Shown here: positions 55,991 through 64,000 of the stretch, in pieces
How the letters are laid out: every line of letters starts with the position of its first letter
How positions within the stretch are numbered: position 1 is the first letter of the stretch
Origin: Streptomyces reniochalinae
Lineage (GTDB): Bacteria > Actinomycetota > Actinomycetes > Streptomycetales > Streptomycetaceae
Direction: 5' to 3'
NCBI RefSeq assembly: GCF_003323735.1
Contig: NZ_QOIM01000018.1
Location: forward strand, 1 to 64,000
DNA length: 64,000 nucleotides
Translations under genes and position numbers: made by a program
Notes under the pieces: generated by a model
Told to the model about the DNA's origin: nothing
The model's database searches: none
What the model saw: the letters and a program-made list of their open reading frames with translations, nothing else

Positions 55991-58312
55991 TCACCGGTCG
56001 GTCGGGCGGAAGCGGCGCAGGCGCAGGCTGTTGCCGACCACGAAGACCGAGGAGAAGGCCATCGCCGCACCGGCGATCATCGGGTTGAGCAGGCCCGCCG
56101 CGGCCAGCGGCAGCGCCGCCACGTTGTAGGCGAAGGCCCAGAAGAGGTTGGACTTGATGGTGCCCAGTGTGCGGCGCGAGAGCCGGATGGCGTCGGCCGC
56201 CGACCGCAGGTCGCCCCGTACCAGCGTGAGGTCGCCCGCCTCGATCGCTGCGTCGGTGCCGGTGCCCATCGCCAGTCCCAGGTCCGCCTGGGCGAGCGCC
56301 GCCGCGTCGTTGACACCGTCGCCGACCATGGCGACGGAACGGCCCTCGTCCTGTAGCCGCTTGACGACGCCCACCTTGTCCTCGGGCATCACCTCGGCGA
56401 TCACGTCCTCGGCTGCGATGCCCATCTCGGCGGCCACCGACTCGGCGACGGCCCGGTTGTCGCCCGTCAGCAGCACAGGCCGCAGCCCCAGGCCGCGCAG
56501 CCGCCCGATGGCCTCGGCGCTGGTGGGCTTGACCGCGTCGGCCACCTCCAGCACGGCGCGCGCCTCGCCGTCCCAGGCCACCGCGATGGCGGTGCGTCCC
56601 GCCCGCTCGGCCTCCTCCCGGGCCGCCGCCAGCTCGGCGGGCAGCTCCATCGCCCAGTCGGCGAGCAGCCGCGCCCGCCCGACGAGCATCGCGTGCCCCT
56701 CGACGACGCCCTGGACACCGAGCCCGGGGACGTTGGCGAAGTCCTCGGGCACCGGCAGCGTGCCCGTCTCGCGCTCCGCGCCCCTGGCGACGGCCTGGGC
56801 GAGGGGGTGCTCGGAGGCGTTCTCCAGGGCGCCCGCCAGGCGCAGGGTCTCCTTCTCGTCCGTCCCCTCGGCCACGTGCACCGCCAGCAGAGTCATCTCA
56901 CCCGTGGTGACCGTGCCGGTCTTGTCCAGGACGACGGTGTCGGCGCGGCGGGTGGTCTCCAGCACCTCCGGGCCCTTGATCAGGATGCCGAGCTGCGCGC
57001 CGCGTCCCGTCCCCACCATCAGCGCGGTCGGGGTGGCGAGCCCCAGCGCGCAGGGGCAGGCGATGATCAGTACGGCGACGGCCGCGGTGAAGGCCGCGGT
57101 CAGTCCGGCGCCGACGGCCAGCCAGAGGCCGAGGGTGGCCAGCGCGAGGACGATGACGACGGGCACGAAGACGGCGGAGATGCGGTCGGCGAGCCGCTGG
57201 GCCGCGGCCTTCCCGTTCTGGGCGTCCTCGACCAGCTTCGCCATCCGGGCCAGCTGGGTGTCCCCGCCGACGCGGGTGGCCTCCACCACCAGCCGGCCGC
57301 CCGCGTTGAGGGTGGCACCGGTGACGGTGTCGCCCGCACCGACCTCCACGGGTACGGACTCGCCGGTGAGCATGGAGGTGTCCACGGCGGAGCTGCCCTC
57401 TGCCACGGTGCCGTCGGTGGCGATCTTCTCGCCGGGCCGGACGACGAACCGGTCGCCGACGGCGAGGTCCTCTGTGCGGACGCGGACCTCGCGCCCGTTC
57501 CGCAGGACGGTGACCTCCTTGGCGCCCAGCTCCAGCAGCGTGCGCAGGGCTGCGCCCGCCTTCCGCTTGGAGCGGGCCTCGAACCAGCGCCCGGCGAGGA
57601 TGAAGGCGGTGACTCCGGCGGCGGCCTCCAGGTAGATGTTGCCGGCGCCGTCGCTCCGGCCGATCGACAGCTCGAACGGGTGGGTCATCCCCGGTTCGCC
57701 CGCGGTGCCGAAGAACAGCGCCCACAGCGACCAGAGCATCGCGGCCGAGGTGCCGACCGAGATCAGCGTGTCCATGGTGGCCGCGCCGTGCCTCAGGTTG
57801 ACCCAGGCGGCCCGGTGGAAGGGCCAGGCCCCCCACACGACGACGGGCGCGGCGAGGGTGAGGGAGAGCCACTGCCAGTACGCGAACTGCAAGGCGGGCA
57901 CCATCGCCATGGCGATCACCGGCACGGCCAGCACCACCGATCCGATCAGCCGCCGGCGCAGGGTCCGCAGCTCGTCGTCGGCAGCGGTGTCAGGGCCGCC
58001 AGGCGCTGCTCCGCCCTCGGCTGCGCTGCCCGGTTCGGTGCGCTCGGGCTGAGGCGGGGCGGCCGTGTAGCCGGTGGCCTCGACGGTGGCGATCAGGTCG
58101 GCGACGCGGACGCCGTCGTCCATGCTGACCTTGGCCTTCTCCGTGGCGTAGTTGACGCTCGCGGTGACGCCCTCCATGCGGTTGAGCTTCTTCTCGACCC
58201 GGGCGGCGCAGGAGGCGCAGGTCATGCCGCCGATCGCGAGTTCGACACCGGTGGCGGGTTCCGCCGGTGCCGGACCGGTGTCTCCTGGGGTGTTCTCACG
58301 GGTGGTGGTCAT
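55991..58312 (-). CDS. copA: copper-exporting P1B-type ATPase
   Basis: 773 residues. One HMA domain ([17 protein letters not shown], residues about 28-85) with the copper-binding CxxC; eight membrane helices with the CPC motif [14 protein letters not shown] near residue 417; phosphorylation motif DKTGTVTTG near 463; and [16 protein letters not shown] hinge, then [16 protein letters not shown]. It pumps Cu+ out of the cell. GAGGAG precedes ATG 58312. CsoR-like palindromes in its upstream region suggest copper-inducible control. No chaperone or csoR gene is adjacent. Confidence 0.95.
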   Translation of the reverse strand: MTTTRENTPGDTGPAPAEPATGVELAIGGMTCASCAARVEKKLNRMEGVTASVNYATEKAKVSMDDGVRVADLIATVEATGYTAAPPQPERTEPGSAAEGGAAPGGPDTAADDELRTLRRRLIGSVVLAVPVIAMAMVPALQFAYWQWLSLTLAAPVVVWGAWPFHRAAWVNLRHGAATMDTLISVGTSAAMLWSLWALFFGTAGEPGMTHPFELSIGRSDGAGNIYLEAAAGVTAFILAGRWFEARSKRKAGAALRTLLELGAKEVTVLRNGREVRVRTEDLAVGDRFVVRPGEKIATDGTVAEGSSAVDTSMLTGESVPVEVGAGDTVTGATLNAGGRLVVEATRVGGDTQLARMAKLVEDAQNGKAAAQRLADRISAVFVPVVIVLALATLGLWLAVGAGLTAAFTAAVAVLIIACPCALGLATPTALMVGTGRGAQLGILIKGPEVLETTRRADTVVLDKTGTVTTGEMTLLAVHVAEGTDEKETLRLAGALENASEHPLAQAVARGAERETGTLPVPEDFANVPGLGVQGVVEGHAMLVGRARLLADWAMELPAELAAAREEAERAGRTAIAVAWDGEARAVLEVADAVKPTSAEAIGRLRGLGLRPVLLTGDNRAVAESVAAEMGIAAEDVIAEVMPEDKVGVVKRLQDEGRSVAMVGDGVNDAAALAQADLGLAMGTGTDAAIEAGDLTLVRGDLRSAADAIRLSRRTLGTIKSNLFWAFAYNVAALPLAAAGLLNPMIAGAAMAFSSVFVVGNSLRLRRFRPTDR

Positions 58313-58381
58313 CGTGTCTCCTCGGCGGCCCGGCTGTCAGGGCGTGTCCGGCGCGGCGTCGAGCGCCGCCCCTACTGTGTC

Positions 58382-58398
58382 ATACCCGGCTGGGGTAT
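58382..58398 (-). promoter_or_regulatory. CsoR-like copper operator
   Basis: ATACCC-N5-GGGTAT, perfect arms, 70-86 bp upstream of copA, close to the pattern known for actinobacterial CsoR sites. Copper-bound CsoR would release it. Confidence 0.75.
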
Positions 58399-58466
58399 CG
58401 GTAGCACTGAGGCCATGTATACCCCCCGCCCGTATGTAGCGCAAGTGTCCCCCAGAGGGGATCAGC

Positions 58467-58481
58467 TACCCCCCGGGGGTA
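58467..58481. promoter_or_regulatory. second TACCCCC/GGGGGTA palindrome
   Basis: TACCCCC-C-GGGGGTA, perfect arms with a 1-bp centre. It resembles the CsoR-like site 85 bp away and could serve either divergent gene. Confidence 0.5.
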
Positions 58482-58651
58482 CGACGGGCTGCGGGTTCCC
58501 TCGCCGGAGTGCGGGGCGGGCAGGCCCGCGGGCACGCGCACCGCAATTCGTCCTGTGCGGGTACTGGTCAGTTTCCTTACTCGCGCGTAAGTTATCGGCC
58601 GCTCAGCAGCTCCGCTCCCACCCTCACCCCTCACAGCACGAGGAGCAGGAC

Positions 58652-59536
58652 ATGAAGCGCAAGCCGACCGCCCCCGCCGCCCGGCGCACCCGCAGATCCG
58701 TCGTCACCGCCGTGGCCACCGCATGCGCGGTGGTGGCCCTTCCCGCTACCGCGACCGCGGCCGCACCGGCCGACGGCGCGGCGCACAGCAGCGGCTGGAA
58801 CGACTACTCCTGCAAGCCGTCCGACCGGCACCCCCGCCCCGTCGTCCTGGTACACGGCACCTTCGGCAACTCCGTGGACAACTGGCTGGGGCTGGCCCCC
58901 TATCTGGTGAAGCGCGGCTACTGCGTCTTCTCCCTGGACTACGGACAGCTGCCGGGCAAGCCGTTCTTCCACGGGCTCGGCCCCATCGAGGACTCCGCCA
59001 AGCAGCTGTCCGCCTACGTCGACAAGGTCCTCGACGCCACCGGCACCAACGAGGTCGACATCGTCGGCCACTCGCAGGGCGGCATGATGCCCCGCCAGTA
59101 CCTCAAGTTCGGTGGCGGCGCCGAGAAGGTCAACGCCCTCGTCGGCATCGCCCCCAGCAACCACGGCACCACCCTGAGCGGGCTCGCCGCGCTCGCCGAC
59201 CAGTTCCCGCCGGTCGGCGACATGGTGGAGGAGATCGGCCCCTCCCTGCTCCAGCAGAAGAAGGGCTCCGCGTTCCTGGAGAAGCTCAACGAGGGCGGCG
59301 ACACGGTGCCGGGCGTCGCGTACACCGTGATCGCCAGCAGGTACGACGAGGTCGTCACGCCCTACGAGACGCAGTTCCTCGACGGCCCTGACGTGCACAA
59401 CGTGACGGTCCAGGACCTGTGCCCCGTTGACCTGGCCGAGCACCTGGCCATCGGGCTGACCGACCGGGTGGCCTGGCACGAGACGGCGAACGCCCTCGAT
59501 CCCGCGCACGCCACCCCCACCACGTGCCTGTCGTGA
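58652..59536 (+). CDS. secreted triacylglycerol lipase (alpha/beta hydrolase)
   Basis: 294 residues. Signal peptide (KRKPTAPAARRTRRSVVTAV, core, then TATAAAPA). The oxyanion segment VVLVHGTFGNSVDNW, nucleophile elbow VGHSQGG (Ser near residue 139), Asp in ASRYDEVVTP and His in DLAEHLAIG outline the triad. It belongs to the Streptomyces LipA/LipC-type group (lipase_2 family). An extracellular lipid hydrolase. GAGGAGCAGGAC precedes ATG. It converges on the next gene with a 12-bp gap. Confidence 0.9.
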   Translation: MKRKPTAPAARRTRRSVVTAVATACAVVALPATATAAAPADGAAHSSGWNDYSCKPSDRHPRPVVLVHGTFGNSVDNWLGLAPYLVKRGYCVFSLDYGQLPGKPFFHGLGPIEDSAKQLSAYVDKVLDATGTNEVDIVGHSQGGMMPRQYLKFGGGAEKVNALVGIAPSNHGTTLSGLAALADQFPPVGDMVEEIGPSLLQQKKGSAFLEKLNEGGDTVPGVAYTVIASRYDEVVTPYETQFLDGPDVHNVTVQDLCPVDLAEHLAIGLTDRVAWHETANALDPAHATPTTCLS

Positions 59537-59548
59537 CCCGGTAGGGAA

Positions 59549-60184
59549 TCAGCCCTCGGTGTGGATCTTCTCGGCGTACCGCGGACCGTAGTACGCCTCC
59601 AGGAACTCCAGCGAGTCCCCGGAACGGTCGAGGGCCTTGGCGAGCCGGGCGCGGTGCGGCAGCGCGTCCGGCCGCCAGGTCTCCGGCTCCCAGAGGCCGG
59701 AGCGCAAGAACGCCTTGGCGCAGTGGTGGAAGACCTCCCGCACCTCCACCACGAGCGCCAGCCTCGGGCGGTTGCGCCTGGCCACCATCTCGTCGAGGAA
59801 CGGTGCCTCGCGCACGATCCGCGCCCGGCCGTTGACCCGGAGCGTGTCGCCGCGGCCCGGCAGGAAGAAGACGAGGCCCACGTGCGGATTGGACAGCAGG
59901 TTGAGCAGCCCGTCGACGCGCTTGTTGCCCGGCCGGTCGGGGATCGCGAGCGTGCGGTCGTCGAGCACCTTGACGAAGCCGGGCGGATCGCCCTTGGGCG
60001 AGACGTCGCAACTGCCGTCCGCCGCCGAGGTGGCGACGAGGCAGAACGGTGAGTGTGCCAGCCACTCGCGGTCGAGCTGGTGCAGCGTTGTGCGGACCTT
60101 GTTCCGGGTGTGCTGTGCCGGCTCACCGACGAGGGCGCGCAACTCCTCCTCGCTGGTGACCTCCACCATGGTTCTCTGTTCCAT
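59549..60184 (-). CDS. pyridoxamine-5'-phosphate-oxidase-like flavoprotein
   Basis: 211 residues from ATG 60184. A split-barrel PPOX fold with SPFCLVATSAADGSCDVSPKGDPPGFV and FLPGRGDTLRVNGRARIV, the pattern of the MSMEG_1061 subfamily of FMN-binding proteins. The N-terminal 25 residues are helical (VTSEEELRALVGEP). Members bind FMN; the reaction and substrate are not known. It lies between a lipase and an LPMO gene and shows no export signal. Confidence 0.88.
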   Translation of the reverse strand: MEQRTMVEVTSEEELRALVGEPAQHTRNKVRTTLHQLDREWLAHSPFCLVATSAADGSCDVSPKGDPPGFVKVLDDRTLAIPDRPGNKRVDGLLNLLSNPHVGLVFFLPGRGDTLRVNGRARIVREAPFLDEMVARRNRPRLALVVEVREVFHHCAKAFLRSGLWEPETWRPDALPHRARLAKALDRSGDSLEFLEAYYGPRYAEKIHTEG

Positions 60185-60240
60185 GAGCGCTCCGCTTCGT
60201 CGCCTTCGGGGCCGTCGAGGGCCGTGGAGGGTAAGAGCGT

Positions 60241-60280
60241 ACGGCGCCACCTCCCCCGCCGGGAGGGGAAGCGGCGCCGT
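60241..60280 (-). terminator. compound hairpin after the LPMO gene
   Basis: Outer stem ACGGCGCC/GGCGCCGT (60241-60248 with 60273-60280) encloses an inner CCTCCC/GGGAGG stem (60250-60255, 60261-60266). Confidence 0.65.
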
Positions 60281-60295
60281 GCGGAGGGGTGTTGC

Positions 60296-61285
60296 TCAGC
60301 GGCGCGACCTCGCGGCGCGGCGGCGGGCGGTCGCCAGGAGCACCCCGGCGCCGGCCGCCACCACGGCGGCGCCGCCGAGGGCCAGCGGGGCGGCGCTCTC
60401 GTCGCCGCCGGTCTGTGCGAGGTCCGCCTTCTTCGCCCGTCCGTCGGGCGCGGGCGCGTTCGCGCCGGCGGAGCCCTGCCCGCGACCGGCCTCCCCGTGG
60501 CCCGCGTCGCCGTGGGACGCGTGGGCCCGGGGGCTCTCGCCGTGTCCGTCGCCGCCGTGTCCGCCGTGGTCCACGGTCGACTTCTCGCTGCCCGCCTCGA
60601 TCTGCTGCTCGTCGGGCGCCGAGGGGGCGTCCTTCGACGCGGTGGCCGACCCGCCGCCGAAGGTCACGTCGGAGCAGGAGTAGAACGCCTCGGGGCTGTC
60701 GGACCGCTGCCAGATGGCGTAGACCAGGTGACGCCCCGAACGCTTGGGCACGGTGCCCTCGATCACGTAACTGCCGTCCTCAAGACTCGGATCCGTCGCC
60801 TTGGCGAACGGCTCGGACTCCAGGTCGGACCACTTCAGCGGCTTGGCCGGGTCGTAGCCCTCCTTGGTGAGGTACAGCTCGAAGGTGCCCTTGTGGGGGG
60901 CCGTCGCCTTGTACCGGAAGGTGTGCTTGCCGGGCGTCATCGCGCCGGCCGGCCAGTCGGCGCGGGCCAGGTCCAGGCCCTTGTACTTGTCCCGGCCCGC
61001 GCTGCACAGCTTGCCGTCGGGGATGACGCGGCGGTGCTCGCCCGCAGCTTGGGGGATGTTCACCTCGTTCCAGTCGTAGAACGCCTGCGGTCCGCCGGCC
61101 TCGACGGCGGCTTCGCACGCCGCCGACGTCGGGCTCTCGGGCCCCTCGGCGAAGCAGGCCGCCACCCGGCTGACGGGGTCGGCCATGGAGCCGTGCGCGG
61201 CGGCGGGGCCCGCCACCACCACGGTGAGTATCAGCGGGGCGAAACCCAGCGCGGCGATTCCTGCGGTCCTGCGGCCAGCGGTCAT
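60296..61285 (-). CDS. AA10 lytic polysaccharide monooxygenase, sortase-anchored
   Basis: 329 residues from ATG 61285, with GGAG upstream. The signal peptide ends AGPAAAHGSM so cleavage leaves N-terminal His, the first ligand of the copper histidine brace; the second is His in ATAPHKGTF. The AA10 domain runs to FYSCSDVTF near residue 215, likely acting on chitin or cellulose. A His/Gly-rich linker (STVDHGGHGGDGHGE) leads to LAQTG, a hydrophobic segment and RRRAARSRR, a class-E sortase signal that anchors it to the wall. Cu supply may relate to the nearby copA. Confidence 0.9.
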   Translation of the reverse strand: MTAGRRTAGIAALGFAPLILTVVVAGPAAAHGSMADPVSRVAACFAEGPESPTSAACEAAVEAGGPQAFYDWNEVNIPQAAGEHRRVIPDGKLCSAGRDKYKGLDLARADWPAGAMTPGKHTFRYKATAPHKGTFELYLTKEGYDPAKPLKWSDLESEPFAKATDPSLEDGSYVIEGTVPKRSGRHLVYAIWQRSDSPEAFYSCSDVTFGGGSATASKDAPSAPDEQQIEAGSEKSTVDHGGHGGDGHGESPRAHASHGDAGHGEAGRGQGSAGANAPAPDGRAKKADLAQTGGDESAAPLALGGAAVVAAGAGVLLATARRRAARSRR

Positions 61286-61579
61286 GGTGAGTGGCTCCTT
61301 GTGGGGGGACACACGGACGCACGCAGAACGTGCGCAGACGTGCGGGGACGTGGCTGCCGGGACGGGCCACTCGCCCGCCGCCTCCCCAGCGACGGACGCG
61401 AACCCGCCCCGGCGATCCGCACGTTAGCCGCTCAAGAAGCCGCAAAACGCCTGCTCGAAGCCCCTGCGGGCGATCTTTAGGAGGCGCTTAAGGGTTCGCT
61501 AAGCACGCCGACAGACAGCGGCCCGGAGACCGCGGTGCCCGTACCGCGCCCCGGGTGCGGGCGCGGTACGGGCGGACGG
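61286..61579. other. gap between LPMO and DoxX genes
   Basis: 294 bp with the LPMO promoter region and the DoxX terminator. A weak GCTTA/TAAGC pair lies near 61487-61505. No gene and no DasR site seen. Confidence 0.4.
61537..61573 (-). terminator. strong 15-bp hairpin after the DoxX gene
   Basis: GCCCGTACCGCGCCC (61537-61551) and GGGCGCGGTACGGGC (61559-61573) pair perfectly over 7 nt, 6 nt from the DoxX stop. Confidence 0.85.
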
Positions 61580-62167
61580 TCAGGAGCGGGTGAGCAGGAC
61601 GGCGGCGGCCGAGGCCAGGCCCAGAAGCAGGGCCAGGGCGCCGTGGGCGAGACGGTGGTCCCGCAGGACGGGCAGCAGGCTGTCGGCGGCGTACCGGCCC
61701 GGGCCGGTCAGGGCGAGACCGCCCGCGCCCGCGGCCAGCACCACCGCGTACTCCACGCCGCCCGGGGCGAAGAAGCCGTCGCCCCAGGTCACGGCCGAGG
61801 CGTTGATCATCGTGCCGAGTACGGCGGCACCGGCGAGCGGGGTGCACAGGCCCACGGCGAGACCGAGGCCGCCGAACGTCTCGGTGGCCCCCGCGACCAG
61901 GGCCATCGTGCGGCCCGCCGGATAGCCGACGGAGGTGAAGAACTGCGCCGTGCCGTCGAGCCCGTTGCCGCCGAACCAGCCGAAGAGCTTCTGGCTGCCG
62001 TGCGCGGCCATCGCGAGGCCGAGGACGAGGCGCAGGACCAGCAGCCCGGTGTCGTACCCGCGCTGCGCCGAGGGGGAGGGGTGCCGCGCGCCGGGGGTTT
62101 CCGGAGCGCCGGCGGAGGTGGGGGAGAGCGGTGCGGGCCCATCGAGTGTGCCGTGGGGGGTGGGCAT
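61580..62167 (-). CDS. DoxX-family membrane protein
   Basis: 195 residues. After a 35-residue Pro/Ser leader come four hydrophobic segments: LLVLRLVLGLAMAAHGSQKLFG, then MALVAGATETFGGLGLAVGL, AAVLGTMINASAVTW and EYAVVLAAGAGGLAL. The H-G-x-x-K-L-F and ET-F-G motifs fit DoxX, whose members assist thiosulfate- or oxidative-stress-linked reactions in mycobacteria (MRC complex). Function here is unproven. It is divergent from the MarP-like gene. Confidence 0.85.
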   Translation of the reverse strand: MPTPHGTLDGPAPLSPTSAGAPETPGARHPSPSAQRGYDTGLLVLRLVLGLAMAAHGSQKLFGWFGGNGLDGTAQFFTSVGYPAGRTMALVAGATETFGGLGLAVGLCTPLAGAAVLGTMINASAVTWGDGFFAPGGVEYAVVLAAGAGGLALTGPGRYAADSLLPVLRDHRLAHGALALLLGLASAAAVLLTRS

Positions 62168-62245
62168 GAGGTCGACTCCCTACGTCGGTTCGGACCCCCG
62201 TGGTGAGAGATGCGTCAGACGCTCGAGCTGTTCTCGACCGTAGCC

Positions 62246-62261
62246 ATTGGTCTGGACCTGC
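62246..62261. promoter_or_regulatory. DasR (dre)-like site
   Basis: TGGTCTGGACCT matches the core TGGTCTAGACCA at 10 of 12 positions. It lies between the divergent DoxX and MarP-like genes, not upstream of the chitin-related LPMO. A weak match. Confidence 0.3.
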
Positions 62262-62356
62262 ACAACGGTCCGCGTGCGATCTGTCACACACGGAACCGGA
62301 CGTCGGAGTTGTGCGTTTTTTTGGAGGAACGACGCGAGCCCGAGGAACGAAGCGCG

Positions 62357-62392
62357 TTCGTGAACCGACGCGAGTTCCTGAACCGACGCGAG
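62357..62392 (+). repeat. 18-bp tandem repeat upstream of MarP-like gene
   Basis: TTCGTGAACCGACGCGAG (62357-62374) and TTCCTGAACCGACGCGAG (62375-62392) differ at one base, with part-copies on both sides. It lies in the leader just before the GTG start. Confidence 0.75.
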
Positions 62393-62426
62393 TTCGTGGA
62401 ACGAGAAGGAGAAAGGGGGCGCAGCC

Positions 62427-63623
62427 GTGAACCTGCTGGACCTGCTCCTGATCGTCGCCGCGCTCGCCTACGCCGGATCGGGGTTCCGCAGGGGGCTGGT
62501 CGCCGGGGTCGTCTCCCTGGCCGGCTTCGTCGGCGGCGCCGCCGTCGGCGTCTGGCTCCTGCCGTACGTGCTCGACCTCGTCGACCGGGGGACGACCACC
62601 GCCACGGTGCTCGCCCTGCTGGCCGTGCTGGCTCCCGCCCTCGGCGGGCAGGCCCTCGCCGCCCCGCTCGGCTGGCGCCTCCGCCAGGCGCTCAGCCGCA
62701 CTCCGGCGCGCTGGGTGGACGGCGCGGGCGGTGCCGTCGTCAACGTGGTCGCCGTGCTCGTCGTCGGCTGGATGGCGGGCAGCGCGCTCGCCGCCTCCCC
62801 CTCGCCCGCGCTCAACCAGGCCATACGCGGCTCCGCCGTGCTGGAGGGGGTGCACGAGCGGATGCCGTCCGGTGCGGCCACCTGGTTCAACCGGGCGACC
62901 GGGGCGCTCACCACGGCCGGCTTCCCGCCGGTGTTCAACCCCTTCGAGCAGGAGCCGGGCGCCTCGGTGCCGCAGCCGTCCGGCGACTCGGTCACCAAGG
63001 CGGCGACGACCGCTGCCCAGCGCAGCACCGTCAAGGTCGAGGGCGTCGCCGACGTGGGCGGCGGCCGGCAGGGCCAGGAGGGCAGCGGCTTCGTCTACGC
63101 GCGCGAACACGTGATGACCAACGCCCACGTCGTCGCCGGGGTCGACGGGCCGACCGTCCGCGTCGGCGGCACCTCGCGCCCGTACGCGGCGAAGGTCGTC
63201 CTCTTCGACCCGGACAAGGACATCGCCGTCCTCGACGTGCCGGGCCTCACCGCACCCGCTCTCCGCTTCGCCGGTGACGCCACCCGCGGGGACCAGGCCG
63301 TGGTCGCCGGCTACCCCGAGAACGGCGGGCTGGACCTGCGCGCCGCAGCCGTGGCCGCCCGCACGCCCGCGCGGGGCCAGGACATCTACGGGGAGGCGCT
63401 GACCACCCGCGACATCTACGCGCTGCGCTCCCAGGTGCGGCCGGGGAACTCCGGCGGGCCTCTGCTGACGACCGGCGGGCGGGTCTACGGGGTGGTCTTC
63501 GCCCGCTCCACCACCGACGCGGGCACCGGCTACGCCCTGACCGCCGACCAGGTGCGGGACGCCGCGCGGGCGGCCGCGCACGCGAGCCGCCCGGTCGACA
63601 CCGGGGACCGCTCGGCCCTGTGA
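62427..63623 (+). CDS. MarP-like membrane serine protease (CvpA + trypsin-like)
   Basis: 398 residues from GTG 62427 (AAAGGGGG site). Four membrane helices of the CvpA type (LLDLLLIVAALAYAGSGFRRG, then VVSLAGFVGGAAVGVWLLP and two more) fill residues 1-120. A periplasmic linker leads to a trypsin-like domain: His in TNAHVV (about 231), Asp in DIAVLDV, Ser in RPGNSGGP (about 341). The architecture equals mycobacterial MarP, which supports acid and oxidative tolerance. Its target here is unknown. It converges on the GNAT gene. Confidence 0.92.
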   Translation: MNLLDLLLIVAALAYAGSGFRRGLVAGVVSLAGFVGGAAVGVWLLPYVLDLVDRGTTTATVLALLAVLAPALGGQALAAPLGWRLRQALSRTPARWVDGAGGAVVNVVAVLVVGWMAGSALAASPSPALNQAIRGSAVLEGVHERMPSGAATWFNRATGALTTAGFPPVFNPFEQEPGASVPQPSGDSVTKAATTAAQRSTVKVEGVADVGGGRQGQEGSGFVYAREHVMTNAHVVAGVDGPTVRVGGTSRPYAAKVVLFDPDKDIAVLDVPGLTAPALRFAGDATRGDQAVVAGYPENGGLDLRAAAVAARTPARGQDIYGEALTTRDIYALRSQVRPGNSGGPLLTTGGRVYGVVFARSTTDAGTGYALTADQVRDAARAAAHASRPVDTGDRSAL

Positions 63624-63648
63624 CCTCCCCGCCGCGCCGGGTCGCGCC

Positions 63649-64000
63649 TCACAGCGCCTTGAGGTGACGCCACTCCGAGGCCACCACGCGGTAGCCGAGG
63701 CGCCGGTTGACGGCCAGCATCGGGGCGTTCGTCGCGTCGTTGCCCGTGTAGGCGTGGACGTAACCGGCCGCGCGGGCCCGCCGCAGCGCCGCCAGCTTGG
63801 CCAGCGTGGCCAGCCCCCGTCCGCGGAAGGCGCGGCGGGTCCCCGTCATGCCCGACCAGTAGCGGTCCACGCCGTCGGTCTGGGCGACGCTGTACGCCGC
63901 GACGCGCCCGTCCACCAGCACCACGCCGCTCAGTCCGGCGTCCCAGTCGGGGCGCCCCCAGTTGAGGCGGAGCCACACCTCGTACGGTGTCGCGCCGACG
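63649..64000 (-). CDS. GNAT-family acetyltransferase, C-terminal part (runs off the window)
   Basis: At least 117 residues; the frame remains open to base 64000, so the start is beyond the window. GTRRAFRGRGLATLAKLAALRRARAAG has the R-G-x-G-x-A acetyl-CoA loop, and TGNDATNAPMLAVNRRLGYRV is the common closing segment of GNAT enzymes. An ORF start at 63978 would be internal. Substrate unknown. Confidence 0.85.
   Translation of the reverse strand, partial: VGATPYEVWLRLNWGRPDWDAGLSGVVLVDGRVAAYSVAQTDGVDRYWSGMTGTRRAFRGRGLATLAKLAALRRARAAGYVHAYTGNDATNAPMLAVNRRLGYRVVASEWRHLKAL

Larger units (their letters stand above)
58313..58651. other. divergent copA / lipase intergenic region
   Basis: Contains two GGGTA palindromes (listed separately) and a CTTAC-N6-GTAAG inverted repeat at 58576-58591 near the lipase. 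No gene. Confidence 0.5.

Noticed and set aside
62357..62426. A short upstream reading frame from GTG 62360 feeding into the MarP-like gene
   Set aside because: It is out of frame with the main start (67 nt apart) and has no separate ribosome site.

Overview
The window is GC-rich actinobacterial chromosome, almost certainly Streptomyces. The evidence is the codon usage, the many GTG and TTG starts, GTGA and ATGA stop/start overlaps, an actinobacterial LexA box, a DmdR/IdeR-type iron box, a SepF-like (SflA-type) protein, a class-E sortase signal and two streptogrisin-type proteases. From memory, the gene order matches the S. coelicolor stretch around SCO1735-SCO1787 in inverted orientation. 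This is mainly a conserved core-arm region, not a mobile island: I saw no insertion sequence, prophage, integrase, CRISPR array, tRNA or rRNA.

Layout. 1-6.1 kb: the end of a HAD phosphatase gene, then a divergent siderophore-iron uptake locus (reductase and lipoprotein leftward; two permeases and an ATPase rightward) sharing one iron box. 6.2-12 kb: disordered protein, tlyA, nadK, an S41 protease and recN. 12.3-22.2 kb: glycosyltransferase, GH15 glycosidase, pyrG, Nudix hydrolase, a P-loop/TPR protein and ald. 22.6-27.6 kb: the tightly packed chromosome-segregation operon parA - small RHH-like gene - scpA - scpB - pseudouridine synthase. 28-33 kb: tyrA, cmk, plsC, der. 33-41 kb: small unknown proteins, an Rpf/LysM wall hydrolase behind a structured leader, a coupled GT4/unknown pair, an I78 inhibitor, a PAP2 phosphatase and a PIG-V-like mannosyltransferase. 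41-48 kb: MFS exporter, acyl-CoA dehydrogenase, sflA and two tandem secreted proteases. 48-51 kb: asd, and a TetR/SDR pair around a long palindrome. 51-56 kb: the SOS-type dnaE2 plus a stripped-down Y-family polymerase. 56-64 kb: copA with CsoR-like sites, secreted lipase, PPOX flavoprotein, a sortase-anchored copper LPMO, DoxX, a MarP-like protease and the start of a GNAT gene.

Most convergent gene pairs are separated by strong GC hairpins, usually perfect 9-15 bp stems, which probably act as bidirectional terminators. Two of these convergent gaps carry copies of the same roughly 66-nt element. The least explained items are that repeat, the catalytically empty Y-family protein coupled to dnaE2 without imuA', the palindromic leader of the Rpf gene, the P-loop/TPR protein before ald, and the GT4-coupled unknown protein.
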